This document shows positions 12,405 through 23,754 of a DNA stretch of 64,000 bases, in pieces (within the stretch, counting starts at the first letter, position 1; the number at the start of each line of letters is the position of its first letter). The translations under genes were made by a program, and so were the position numbers. Source of the stretch: Oxytricha trifallax. Its lineage: Eukaryota; Ciliophora; Spirotrichea; Sporadotrichida; Oxytrichidae. The notes under the pieces are model-generated. The model had not been told where the DNA came from. It saw only the letters and a program-made list of their open reading frames with translations, and did not search any database. The stretch lies in the NCBI GenBank assembly GCA_000711775.1, contig ARYC01000571.1:62001-126000 (forward strand), read 5' to 3'.

Positions 12405-13013
12405 TTTGGTTATGTAGTCAAACACATCCCCCCCCCATAACATGTACTTTTAATTTTATAGTATGATAGAGTTTTAAACGCTGAGTAATAGTAGCTGATG
12501 TATTATGTGTGTGCAATAAATATTTTTTGAGTTATGGCCCCAAATAAGTTCACTTTTTATGTATAAAATAATTGTAAAAATTATGAAAAATTTTCAATTT
12601 TTCTGATATATTCTAAATTTAAAAACAAATATCAAATCTGTTACTAATGCTCGAATTTGATAAAATTATTAATTTTATTTTAGATAATCAAAATGTATTA
12701 TAACTAATTTATTTCAATGAAATTTATTACAAGAATGTAAAGTAAATTAGTTATGATACATTTTGATTATCTAAAATAAAATTAATAATTTTATCAAATT
12801 CGAGCATTAGTAACAGATTTGATATTTGTTTTTAATTTTTACAATTATTTTATACATAAAAAGTGAACTTATTTGAGGTCATAACTCAAAAAAAATATTA
12901 ATTGCACACACATATTACATCAGCTACTATTACTCAGCGTTTAAAACACTATCATACTATAAAATTAAAAGTACATGTTATGGGGGGGGGATGTGTTTGA
13001 CTACATAACCAAA
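12405..13013. mobile_element. Near-perfect palindromic element D
   Basis: Two arms of roughly 290 bp around a short loop centred near 12709. Each arm carries a 9-bp C-run or G-run (12428-12436 and 12982-12990), flanked by ATGTGTTTGACTACATAACC on the right and its complement on the left. Arms differ at only a few positions, which suggests a recent origin. No credible ORF. It sits just upstream of the alpha-kinase segments and may be an IES of the same gene. Confidence 0.7.
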
Positions 13014-13224
13014 TTTTTTTATAATTTTTGAATACCCCTTCCACACTGTTTTTTATTATAGATTAAAGGGATATTTTCCATTTTTATTTATTTATTTTAC
13101 GATACCAATAAATATGACTGGAGGAAGTTTTAATATCACAATGACAAATCAAACGTTAAATAATAAAGTATTAAATTATTATAATAAATTATTCAATCTA
13201 TAAAAAAATCAGCTTAAATAAATT

Positions 13225-15960
13225 ATTGTTGAATTGAGAATCAGCAAAGAATTTGATAGTGATAAAAAGGGGACATCATGCTCTGTGTTTAAGGGGTATG
13301 ATAGAAATAATTGCACCAACATAACCAAAAACAATTTAATGTTATTATTAAAGTGTGTTTTGAATTTAACATTTTTAATTTTAAATTAATGTCTTTTTCA
13401 TAAAATAATAAAAACTTTTGATAATTTTTATAAAAACATTTTAATATCCTTTTAAATTATATTAAAAAGATAAAAAGATTTGGTTTTAAAAATATGAAAA
13501 TAAATTTAAGAATAAATTAATTAAGATTTGAAATACATATATAAATTTTTACAGTTAATTTCTAAAATATTCTGAAATTTATAACAATATATCGAGATTT
13601 TTTATATTTGATTAATTTATTTGATAATTATTCTATTTATTTTTAAAAAAAGTCACTGTTTTTATTAAAAAAAAGAATCAAAAAATTTAATAATACTATT
13701 GAGATTATCAATATTAATTTTCAAGGTTTAATAATGATAAAGATTTAATTTAGAAATATTTATCTATTTTAAAGCTTCCTCTAGTTTAATTGAACTTAGA
13801 AGAGTAAAAAAAATATGCAAAAAATAGACAATTATAATTTATTGTAGAAATTTAACGAATTATATGATAAAATTAATGTTAGTTTAATATTAATAATTCC
13901 AAGGAGTGCTTGCTTACATACTGTCAAGAATGTTCAGAATTCAATGCGTGAAATTCAATATGTTCCCTCCGTTAACATATGTAATGCCAATTAGGTTCGA
14001 GCTTGAGGAGCCTTTTAAGGGATTCAAACATGTTTATGGAGAGATTGAGATTGAAGGTGGAGATTGGAAGAAACATACTATTATCAAAATAAAATTGATT
14101 TGGGAATTATGAAAATAAAATACAGAATTTAAATATAGATATTGCTAACTGCCACTAATTAGAGATGTTTACAGACCAAATTTGATCAACTCAACATACT
14201 GTTAAGTCAAAAGTAAAACCATACTGCCAAAGATACAGATCGGTTTAAGATTTTATTTCTAAAAATTTTAGCAGATTTGGCAGACTAATCTCACAAGATT
14301 TCCTGTGCATTTTAGGGCAATTTGGCATATTTGGCACATGAATAACTTACAAAATAATGATTAGTAATATTAAAGGTATGATGTATAAAGGTAATATATT
14401 AGTGATTAGCAAAAAAAGTATTTTTAAGAGAGTTGAGGATAACGACTCTATCGCAGTATTCCTAGATTGCGCGGTTTGTGTATTAATTATTGAGTGATCT
14501 GATTTCTTCCGTAAATCGTTTGCCAATGTATTGCTCCGAATACTTGAGCTATCAACTACCATTTAGTCTTTCTGAATAACCTGTGTCATTTTAATTCTCT
14601 TATTTTTCCCAAAGATAGAGTTTTCTTGTAATATGCTTCATTAATTTTCACCGTAATTATAGTAAATGCCGAATGGTAGTTGATAGCTCAAGTATTCGGA
14701 GCAATACATTGGCAAACGATTTACGGAAGAAATCAGATCACTCAATAATTAATACACAAACCGCGCAATCTAGGAATACTGCGATAGAGTCGTTATCCTC
14801 AACTCTCTTAAAAATACTTTTTTTGCTAATCACTAATATATTACCTTTATACATCATACCTTTAATATTACTAATCATTATTTTGTAAGTTATTCATGTG
14901 CCAAATATGCCAAATTGCCCTAAAATGCACAGGAAATCTTGTGAGATTAGTCTGCCAAATCTGCTAAAATTTTTAGAAATAAAATCTTAAACCGATCTGT
15001 ATCTTTGGCAGTATGGTTTTACTTTTGACTTAACAGTATGTTGAGTTGATCAAATTTGGTCTGTAAACATCTCTAATTAGTGGCAGTTAGCAATATCTAT
15101 ATTTAAATTCTGTATTTTATTTTCATAATTCCCAAATCAATTTTATTTTGATAATAATAATGCTGGCTATACATCTAACAACTTCTACCCTACGATATTT
15201 ATTAAATTTTTTTTAAAAGTACATAATTTAGCTAATCTTTATAAATTTACCAAAATTACATTTATTATCTATTTATCAATTCTTTAACAATCCTAAAGAT
15301 ATTTTATTTTTTTAAAATATATTTAATTATTTACAAAGTGAAATAATATTTTAATTATTTAGCATAAATTTGATAAATCATATAAATAAATGTATTAAAG
15401 ATCTTTTAATACAGTAGTTTTTATTTAAAAATTATATAAAAAATTACTGGCAAATTTAAATATACTTATATAGGACTCTAATTCTCTCGCTTATGAATTA
15501 TAGAAATTTAAAAGTTTAATATCCTAAATTAAGATTCAAAATTCATAAAAATTTAATTTAATTTAAAGGCATTATATTTTTTAAGGTTTTATCAATAATT
15601 ATTTTTAGTGCTAAACTCAAAATATTTTTCTAGATATATAGCTAGGATATTAGGGCTAAATTTAATACTTAGATTTAAGTTGTCAGATTTAAATATTTAA
15701 TTATAATGCCATTTCCATTTGAAGTTATTTATATTTTACATTTTTATTATAAAATTATTTAAAATAATATCTCACTTTACATATGAATTCACTAAGCATG
15801 TATTCATGCTAACAGACATTATTTTTATTATTTATTATTACATCTAAGGTGAAGATATAGTATTATCTGATCCTGCATTTCATTCCGAACCCTTTAATCT
15901 TATCAAAGATCTAACAAACTTAGGAAAAGATGGAATTATGCGATTCTTTGGACTCTATTT
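13225..15960 (+). CDS. Alpha-kinase gene, macronuclear-destined segments split by IESs (partial)
   Basis: Atypical (alpha) protein kinase catalytic domain, in pieces. Segment 1 (about 13225-13330) reads KEFDSDKKGTSCSVFKGYD, like the N-lobe nucleotide loop. Segment 2 (about 13889-14080) ends EIEIEGGDWKKHT. After the TA-flanked element it continues at 15157 as NNAGYTSNNFYPT (the typical NNAG motif). Segment 4 (15767-15819) reads HFTYEFTKHVFMLTDI. Segment 5 (from 15840) starts QGEDIVLSDPAFHS and contains NLGKDGIMRFF. Joins at the repeats TA, ATAT and ACAT keep one frame and rebuild the conserved order NNAG, SHFTYE, DIQG, DPAFH, NLGKxGI. The gap between segments 1 and 2 (about 13331-13888) is unresolved. 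I did not find the true start, nor the last H-x-C-N zinc motif. It sits inside germline-limited DNA. Alpha-kinases phosphorylate Ser/Thr in varied substrates; the target here is unknown. Confidence 0.7.
14347..14562 (-). other. 71-codon ORF, left arm of palindromic IES
   Basis: Begins MVVDSSSIRSNTLANDLRKK. The C-terminal 25 residues are all hydrophobic and could form one membrane segment. The mirror copy at 14673-14888 has the same translation, which follows from arm identity rather than selection. I do not recognise it, and it may be chance. Confidence 0.3.
14673..14888 (+). other. 71-codon ORF, right arm of palindromic IES
   Basis: Exact mirror copy of the ORF at 14347-14562. Polar N-terminus and a hydrophobic tail. 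Function unknown. It could be a residue of an element gene shared with the larger Rep-bearing relative, but I see no sequence match. Confidence 0.3.
15199..15770 (+). other. IES, pointer ATAT (alpha-kinase gene)
   Basis: AT-rich 572 bp between ATAT at 15195-15198 and ATAT at 15767-15770. Removal with one copy joins TAC-CCT-ACG-ATA-TCT-CAC and keeps the kinase frame across FYPTISHFTYE. Confidence 0.7.
15820..15843 (+). other. IES, pointer ACAT (alpha-kinase gene)
   Basis: 24 bp between ACAT at 15816-15819 and ACAT at 15840-15843. Removal gives GAC-ATC-TAA-GGT, i.e. D-I-Q-G with TAA as Gln, the conserved alpha-kinase DIQG motif. Confidence 0.8.
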
Positions 15961-16481
15961 CATTAAAAATTACAATTTATATATTTTAAGCTATATTTAT
16001 TGTTAAAAAAAATTTTAGAAACAGATATCATTAATTAAGAACTTTTTAACCTTATAATATTATATATTCATCCTCAATTTTTTATATATTTTGGAAGGAT
16101 GTTTCCTGGCAAGTTATTTATTTTAAATATATTTGATGATTTTTTATTAAAATTTTATCCAAATTTCTTTATTTACTAGTTAATTATAAGGGATAATATT
16201 ATGAATTCTTTACGACCTTAAAAAGAATTTTAAAAAAAAAGTTCTCAAAAAATATTAATAATTTCAAAATGATCTATTTAAAATATTTAAATTACAATAA
16301 ATATATAATTATTTATAAAATATTGTCTTAAATTTTTTTAATACAATGTGTAAGTCGAGTCATTAAAGTTAATTTATTAAAAAATAAAAAATACTTTTTT
16401 ATTAAATTATTCCTCTTTTTCTGAATCATACTCCTTTTTGACGTTTTGCGCATATGATACTTTTTCATTCTAAATGTTATC
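15961..16481. other. AT-rich stretch after the alpha-kinase segments
   Basis: No convincing coding segment. The missing 3' part of the kinase gene was not found here and may lie elsewhere. Confidence 0.3.
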
Positions 16482-17082
16482 ATTTATTTATTACAAAAAT
16501 TTTAATCACCTTTTTTAGATATTTGCTATTTTTTTAGATAATTAAAGAAGTTTTTATGATTAGGAAGTTAATATTGTAGAAATACATTTGAATTTGGAAA
16601 TATAATTAAGATTAAATATATAATATTGCAAATTCGTGGCAGTTGAAGTTCGTCAATTTAAACGACCTCGCGCTCATTCGATAGAGAATTTAAAATTAGC
16701 TGGACTTTACTATTGGGCGGTACTTTTTATCTCATCCTTGGAGCGAGTTAACTCGACTTTAAATTAGAAGGACCTCTAAATTAATTAAATTGCCCCCTAA
16801 CATTAAAGTCGAGTTAACTCGCTCCAAGGATGAGATAAAAAGTACCGCCAATAGTAAAGTCCAGCTAATTTTAAATTCTCTATCGAATGAGCGCGAGGTC
16901 GTTTAAATTGACGAACTTCAACTGCCACGAATTTGCAATATTATATATTTAATCTTAATTATATTTCCAAATTCAAATGTATTTCTACAATATTAACTTC
17001 CTAATCATAAAAACTTCTTTAATTATCTAAAAAAATAGCAAATATCTAAAAAAGGTGATTAAAATTTTTGTAATAAATAAAT
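16482..17082. mobile_element. Long palindrome containing fold-back MITE, copy B
   Basis: Nearly perfect inverted repeat of about 290-bp arms centred near 16782. The inner part 16573-16991 has the MITE ends ATTGTAGAAATACATTTGAA and the GGCGGTACTTTTTATCTCATCC block of family A/C. The symmetry extends some 90 bp beyond the MITE ends on both sides, so flanking DNA was duplicated in inverted orientation with it. Confidence 0.75.
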
Positions 17083-17336
17083 TTTCCTATTTATAATATA
17101 AAAACATCATTTGCGCAACATCTCAAAAAGCAGTTTGAATAAAAAAATTATTATTAATTAAATAAAAATGAATTTATTTTTTATGAAGGTATTGGACTAG
17201 ATTTGAGTAAAGTTAATAAATTGATCATGCAACTACTAAGGATCTTTATAAATTCTGTTAAAACGTTTTGAAATTGATTAGGTATGTAAAATATTTTTTA
17301 TCTTCCTAATTATACTCCCAAACCAAGATATTATAG
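17083..17336. other. AT-rich spacer
   Basis: Short AT-rich spacer between the palindrome and the Rep-bearing element. Nothing recognisable. Confidence 0.4.
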
Positions 17337-19316
17337 TATTACTAAAATAGATTTAAATTGGAAAATTTGATAAAAAAAATAAATATCTTTCGAATTAATT
17401 ATTATAACTGCCACTAATTACAGTAGCTTATAAATCAAATTTGGTCATAAGTACTTACCGTTATGTTCCTGATGGTACACCATTAGTTTTCAATTTTTTT
17501 TTTATTTTATCGAAAAATGTCATTTGACAGGTTTGACCCATTTGACCTGGGTATATTTCTGGTCAAGTGATTTATGTGTAATTAAATAGTAAAAAATAAT
17601 TACAAATATGTATATTTAATGGAGCAGTAAACTAGATAAATAGTACATTCTAACTTCTGAGATAAATTCTTCTCATCCAATGAACTATAAAATTACTCAC
17701 TTTTACGAGTGTTACTATCCCTATGGTCCTGAAAACTCAGAAGCTATCTCTAGTAAGATCAAAGATATCAATGATAGAATAGAACATGTATGCGTATATC
17801 AGGATGTTGAAGATAATAAACAATATCTAGAAATACAATGCCACAAACTTACAAAGGGCCTACACAAAAATCTTTTCAAGCAAGCAAATATTCTAGGAAC
17901 AAAGATTCTTATGGAACTTGACATTAAAATAACGATCACTATGAAAAAGTGTTTGCTAGATCTTTTTTAAATGAATCACGAAATTATCCTTATCGCTGGA
18001 GATTAAAATAGCATTTAAAAATGTAAGGAAAAGTCTGCCAGTATTGCTAACTCCAAAGGCAACTCCACTCTTGCTCCATCTAAAACTAAGAAAGAGATGT
18101 TAGCCGAATTCACAGGTTTGCTCAAACGAGGGGAAATACATAATCTTACTTACTATATTCAGATGTATTAGAGCAACGACACTGACTTGATCTAGATCTA
18201 AGAAATCGAATGTAGATTGAGAGGGTTGTTAAGATGATGGTTGGATCTGGACTGCTAGAGAAAAAACTTATACCTGTCATAGAATCTCTCCAAACATTCG
18301 TCATAAAGAATTATGAGAAGTACTAAGATAGAAAGGCCACAACACAGGAATAGTTTTAGAAATGGGGATATGGTGAAGTTGTAGATGAACTATTTAAAGT
18401 AATAGTAGAAAGGTGTGATCCTAAGAAATGCTGAATTTGGATTTATGGGAAAGCAGATACTGGAAAAACAAGCATTGTTAAGATGCTCTAGCAAATCTTC
18501 GTGTGCGATGTCCTCTAAGAGGGCTAGTCCTACTTCAAGCTATAGATCATATCAATCAAGATCCAGCCTCTAATTGTTCTAGTGGACGAAATGAACGACA
18601 GGCATTTCTTTAGCAAGGATAAGGTAGCTAAGATGAAAAGACTGCTAGTAGGCAACGGATACTCAACTGAGGTGAAGTACGGTGAGGTGTAGTGAAAATA
18701 CATAGAAAGTGTTTTGGTGATCACCACGAATTCCATGCCACTAAATTAGCTTGAAGATATCGATAGAGAGGCATTTTAGGACAGATTCCATTTGATCGAC
18801 CTCACAGAAGTGTAGAAATGCGAAATCTTGAAGTTGCCGTTCGACTCAATAGACTAGGCAAAGTACTTTATGAAGCGCCTAGAGGAGAATGAAACTAATG
18901 AGAGCAACTCACAAAGAGAGGAAATCATAGTGAGATGTAAGTGAAAAATGAAAAGAGGAGTACCACAACGACTTAGAGAGGAATACAATATATGCATAAT
19001 TAAGCCATTTTGTGTTATTAGTAAAACTAAGATCTAAATATACATATTTGTAATTATTTTTTACTATTTAATTACACATAAATCACTTGACCAGAAATAT
19101 ACCCAGGTCAAATGGGTCAAACCTGTCAAATGACATTTTTCGATAAAATAAAAAAAAAATTAAAAACTAATGGTGTACCATCAGGAACATAACGGTAAGT
19201 ACTTATGACCAAATTTGATTTATAAGCTACTGTAATTAGTGGCAGTTATAATAATTAATTCGAAAGATATTTATTTTTTTTATCAAATTTTCCAATTTAA
19301 ATCTATTTTAGTAATA
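17337..19316 (+). mobile_element. Rep-like (SF3 helicase) element with 281-bp TIRs
   Basis: Virus-like replicon fossil. Terminal inverted repeats 17337-17617 and 19036-19316 are of equal length and close to identical; ends read TATTACTAAAATAG, giving either a TA target duplication or TA-tipped ends. The interior (about 17680-18960) has a coding region on the plus strand. Its C-terminal half shows a superfamily 3 helicase: Walker A GKADTGKT (about 18447-18470), Walker B-type LIVLVDEMN and motif C VLVITTNS. SF3 helicases of this layout occur in Rep proteins of CRESS-DNA viruses and in related rolling-circle replicons; the N-terminal half would then be the nuclease domain, but I cannot confirm its motifs. 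No capsid gene is seen. The similar TIRs suggest a fairly young copy. The coding region looks lightly decayed, perhaps two or three breaks. Confidence 0.65.
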
Positions 19317-19504
19317 GAATATAAAATAATAACCTAAATAAAAACTGACTTTAAATTTTAAGTTAATAAAATTCAATTACTTTCTTATTTAGTTTAATCA
19401 ATTAGCTTAAATTTGTAAATTTAATTATTCAGGCTAATATCCTAATTTTTTTATCGAATTCGTTTTCTCAAAATGATTATTATACTTTATATATAACTTT
19501 TTAT

Positions 19505-19780
19505 TCATTAATAAAGCCCCATAGATCTATAAGAAAAGCGGTGATTGGGGTAAAGAACAATTAAATTAAAAATTAATTATAATTGGCGTATAATTTAATT
19601 TTTAGTCTAATTAGTAAAAATATTTGCTCGAATAATTGTCTCTATAAAATAATCCAATCAGGGCGTGTAATTAATTATAGCCTAATTTTTTAATTTTAGT
19701 CAATAATTATGAATTCTTAATCTAATTGTCCTTAACTCCAATTTTTCCTTATAAATTGATCTATGGGATTATATAATAAA
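19505..19780. mobile_element. Imperfect inverted-repeat MITE, family I copy 1
   Basis: Ends AAGCCCCATAGATCTATAAG and, inverted, CTTATAAATTGATCTATGGG. Inner arms pair imperfectly (GATTGGGGTAAAGAACAATT with AATTGTCCTTAACTCCAATT, inverted). A related copy lies at 21295-21555. Non-coding. Confidence 0.5.
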
Positions 19781-20724
19781 TTAAAAAATTAAAATTAATC
19801 AATTAATCAATTATTTTTTGTTAATATATTAAAGGCTATTTTAATATTTTTTTCTTTTTATTCATTTAATTTATATTAAAAAATAAACCTTTAAAATTAG
19901 TGTTTTTAAATAATTAAATTGTAAAATTATTCAATAAATTTAAGAATTAATTTAAAATCCTTATTGATATAATAAATTTAATTAATATAATTTTATTAAA
20001 ACTAAATCTATAATCTTAATAGCATTAACCCCTAAATTTAATTTTACATTTAAAAATTACATTGATTTGAAGTTTTTATTATTTTTTTTTTAAGAATAAT
20101 TTTTGTTTTGTTTTATATTTTTTAAATTTATTTTTTTCTTAAATTAAGGATATTTGCTAATAATGTTTTTATAAATAATGACTAAGCCTAAAACAGAAGA
20201 ATATTAATTCAAGTAAACATACTTAATGAATTTATTTATAAAAAAAAATATTTTTTTATTTTAAAAACTAGTGTAATAATTACAATAAATAATTTTAGTT
20301 ATTTTTAGTCATAATATTTTTGAAAATAAGAGAAAATCTACTATTAATATTAATATTCATTAAACATACTTAGTTTTAATGAATACATTTTAAATATTTT
20401 AAAACACATTAATATAAATTTTGATTTCAGTAAAACATTCTTTGTTTTATTTAACATGCAATACTCTATGTTAGAAGTTAAAGTTAGGATAGTATGACTT
20501 GGAAAAAGATTCCACAAAAGATTTCATTTAATTAATAAGAAATTATTATTTTTTAATTTTCAATATTTTTTACTAAAATTAAGTGAGAGAGTATGAAGAA
20601 CTCAAATATAATCTTCCATCGGATACTTAGTTGCTTATTAAATAAATATAAAATTAATGCTTATGATAGCCTGTGATATATGCACAATCATAACTTTTAA
20701 AACATACATCAAAGTAAAGGAGGA
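19781..20724. other. AT-rich stretch, no gene seen
   Basis: Extremely AT-rich. A GC-balanced patch at about 20450-20530 is too short to call. Confidence 0.4.
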
Positions 20725-21220
20725 GATAGAGGAGGATTTTTATTTCGGGGGAAAAGATTTTTGCCCAAAATAGTTTCGCGCCGCCTACTCAAAATTCCTG
20801 TTCCCAGCATAAAATTTTTAATTGTTTGGCAATAAAAATATTGAAATATATAAATTTAAATTTCAATTATATTTACCAATAACTAATCAACTTTTAATGA
20901 TATATTATTATCAAAGTAGATTATTAATTTTTCTCAAAATATAAATTAAAAAACAATGCTAAAACAATTGTTTTTTATTGATAATTAAAGTAATTTTCAT
21001 TGAAATTTGAATATATTATCAAGGTATAAAAGATATTTTTTAATAGATAATAAATAATTAAATCATTATTGATGTTAAAGATTTGAGAAATTTAGTAAAT
21101 ATTGTATATTTTTATGTAAGAGACAGGAAACTTCCGGAGGGGAAGAAAACCATGTTTTCGGCGCAGGGAACTTCCATTCTTGGGTGCATCTAAAATTTTG
21201 GGGCATAAAACTTCCTCCCA
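20725..21220. repeat. Dispersed repeat family H, copy 1
   Basis: Short GC-richer blocks at both ends with GAAACTTCC-type words (CAGGAAACTTCCGGAGGGG near 21123, CATAAAACTTCCTCCCA near 21204) and AATTCCTGTTCCCAGC near 20800, around an AT-rich core. The same words in the same layout recur at 62290-62700 inside an IES. Looks like a non-autonomous element with degenerate inverted ends. Confidence 0.5.
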
Positions 21221-21294
21221 CTATATTTCAATTATCAAAGTTAAATTTATTAATTTAACTAAGGATGGAAATCAACTATTGTGAGATATAATCA

Positions 21295-21555
21295 AGAGTT
21301 AATAAAACCCCATGGATGAACTAAGAAGCGAAAAATTAGAGTTAAGAACAAAAAGATAAAATATCAATTAAATTTAATAAGGATAAAATCAAATTTACAC
21401 CCTGATTGTATTATTTATTATGGAAAAATAATCGATTTAATATTTTAAATACTTAACCCAAATATTGTAATCTTAAATCAACTAGATATTTTTAATATAA
21501 TTAATTTTTTAGCCAATCCTCTCTTTCTAATTGATCTTAGGGGTTTAATTTTATT
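21295..21555. mobile_element. Imperfect inverted-repeat MITE, family I copy 2
   Basis: Left end AATAAAACCCCATGGATGAA; right end ATTGATCTTAGGGGTTTAAT, a partial inverted match. Same end pattern as 19505-19780. More diverged. Confidence 0.35.
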
Positions 21556-22301
21556 TTAATTTGAATGTATTTAGTATAGTTTATTTCTATTTGAAATTTT
21601 TCACTTAAACTGTTAAAAAATTCTAACAAGAAATTTAACTAATTATTTATTATATTCTCAAAAAATTGTCTTATGCTATATAAATATATTGTCACTAAAT
21701 TCATGAACTAGACCATTTAAAATTATTAAAGTAAACTTTTAAAAACTTTTATAAAGCAATTTTATAATAAAGTTCAATTATCTATATTTAATCTAAAATA
21801 ATAAAACATAAAATATTGTTTAAACTTATTTGCAATAAATAATTTCATACAATATTACAAATTTCGATATTCCAATATTTTATTCAAAAATTTTCTTGTT
21901 ATACTTTGTCATAAATGTGCCTCAACTTATAAAATATTTGAAGAAACAAGTTGTGGGAGATGCAAAAGAAATTTCAACTATTATATCTATTAATATAATT
22001 TTAAATTATTAAGAAAATAATAAGACAATACATTGATAAATTCTTTATAGAAAAATCATTCAAACAGTATAATAATATTATTTTACAGCTATACAATAGA
22101 ATCTACTGGGAGGGAATCTAGGATGCAAAGCCAGGTCAATGCTAAAGTTGTGTGATGGACAAATTAGAATGGCAAAGAAAAAATAACTGCTATGATGATA
22201 ATTAAAGAAAAATTTTTTAAATTTTAACTCATCAATTCTATAATATAAAATGTATTTAGTTAAATATTTAGTTCAAATACACATTTTTTTAATTAACAGT
22301 T
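21556..22301. other. AT-rich stretch with one coding-like patch
   Basis: AT-rich except 22087-22205, which reads NRIYWEGIQDAKPGQCQSCV and onward with good coding composition and TAG/TAA as Gln. It could be an isolated macronuclear-destined segment. No family recognised. Confidence 0.3.
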
Positions 22302-22708
22302 ATGTACAAATACATTTGAACAAGGAAAATTAATTAAAAATAAATAAATATTAATTCATAAAATCTTTAGTGTTAAAGTAAGTTTCAAATATAACGATCT
22401 TGGGCTCGTTCAATAGACAATTAACACTAACTGTATTTATTATAGGCGGTACTATTTTATCGCATTCTTAGAGCGAATATCTTCACTTTAATATGGGTGT
22501 AAAATATGAAGAATTTAAAGGGTTTAGAAAAAGTCTCTCTAGGGATGCGATAAAATAGTACAGTCAATAATAAAATCCAGTAAATTTTTAATTGTCTATT
22601 GAAGAAGCCCAAGATCGTAATATTTGGCCATCTGTAACACTCACGATTTTGAATTAATATATATATATATTTTTAACTAATCTCCCAATTTCTAATGTAT
22701 TCCCACAT
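22302..22708. mobile_element. Fold-back MITE, copy C
   Basis: Contains GGCGGTACTATTTTATCGCA and the inverted GATGCGATAAAATAGTAC, with outer ends TGTACAAATACATTTGAA and TTTCTAATGTATTCCCACA. Same family as 9631 and 16573; arms more diverged than in copy B. Confidence 0.65.
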
Positions 22709-23754
22709 TAGTGGGATTTAAAATAAAGACGTCATTTATTTTTAATTAGATTTATATTAGTTTATTATATTCTATGATGATGACAGTGAAGAAGAATATC
22801 ATATAAATATTTTTATCTTATATTATTTTTTTAATTGCTTTATTCATATTTTTTATTTTTTTTAAATAAATTAAATTACAAATAAAAAAATAATAAAATA
22901 AATAAGCATACATCTTGAAATTAGATTAAAAATAAATATGATTCGAAACTATTTGTTATTTTTTAAAATAATTTAGTATAATCAATTCAAAAAATGATAT
23001 TCTTTTTTATTTTAATAAGCTAAAGATTTAATATTTTTCTATTTTAAATTTATAATAATATTGCTATTTTCTTTTTTAATTAGTAAAATTTTCAAAATTA
23101 TTCCTTTAAATTTATTTTAATTTTACGTTTTATTAATATGATTTATTAACAAAATGTAATTCCTAAACAAATTTATACTTAATATAATTAAATGTATTTT
23201 TATTTATTGATATTTTTCTTTTTATTATAAACTTTAAAGAATTTGTTAATATATATTAAAAAAGAATCTAAAGAATCAGTAAAAATGGAGTATTATAAAA
23301 TGATAAAAAGAATTTGGAAAAAGAATTTATGCAAAATTATTTTCAAACTACAATTCTAAAGTATGATAATACATATAAAAAAAAGATTTTTATATAAAAT
23401 TTTTCATTAAAAGATATTAAAATTCTTAAATAAATCAATCTATTTCAAAAATTTTAATTATTATTAACTTGATAATTTTATAATTAAATATTCCTTTAAC
23501 TTAACAATCTATAATTATTTTGCTTTGTTAATAAATTTAGCTATAATAAAAAGTAAAAAAAAGATTAATTAAGCAATGAAATATTTTGACTGAGTAATAT
23601 TTTGTTTTAATTATTTTACAAAAAATATATAAATTAGTACTATTTCTTAATTATTTTCACTCATTTTTACTTTAAATAATAGTTATTTTAATTTAAATAA
23701 GTAATGTATAAATAACAATAAAAATTGTTGATCCCGAGCCCACATCCATAATAA
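22709..23754. other. AT-rich stretch, no gene seen
   Basis: Very AT-rich. No protein-like frame. Confidence 0.45.

Larger units (their letters stand above)
14081..15156. mobile_element. TA-flanked palindromic IES (element E) in the alpha-kinase gene
   Basis: Element 14081-15154 consists of two 482-bp arms (14081-14562 and 14673-15154), apparently identical, around a 110-bp loop. Ends are TTATCAAAAT and its complement, with TA on both sides (14079-14080 and 15155-15156). Removing the element plus one TA gives CAT-ACT-AAT-AAT-GCT and restores the kinase frame (KKHTNNAG). Each arm carries the same 71-codon ORF on opposite strands. AACTGCCACTAATTA starts 66 nt from the terminus, as in the Rep-bearing element at 17337. 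Confidence 0.85.
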
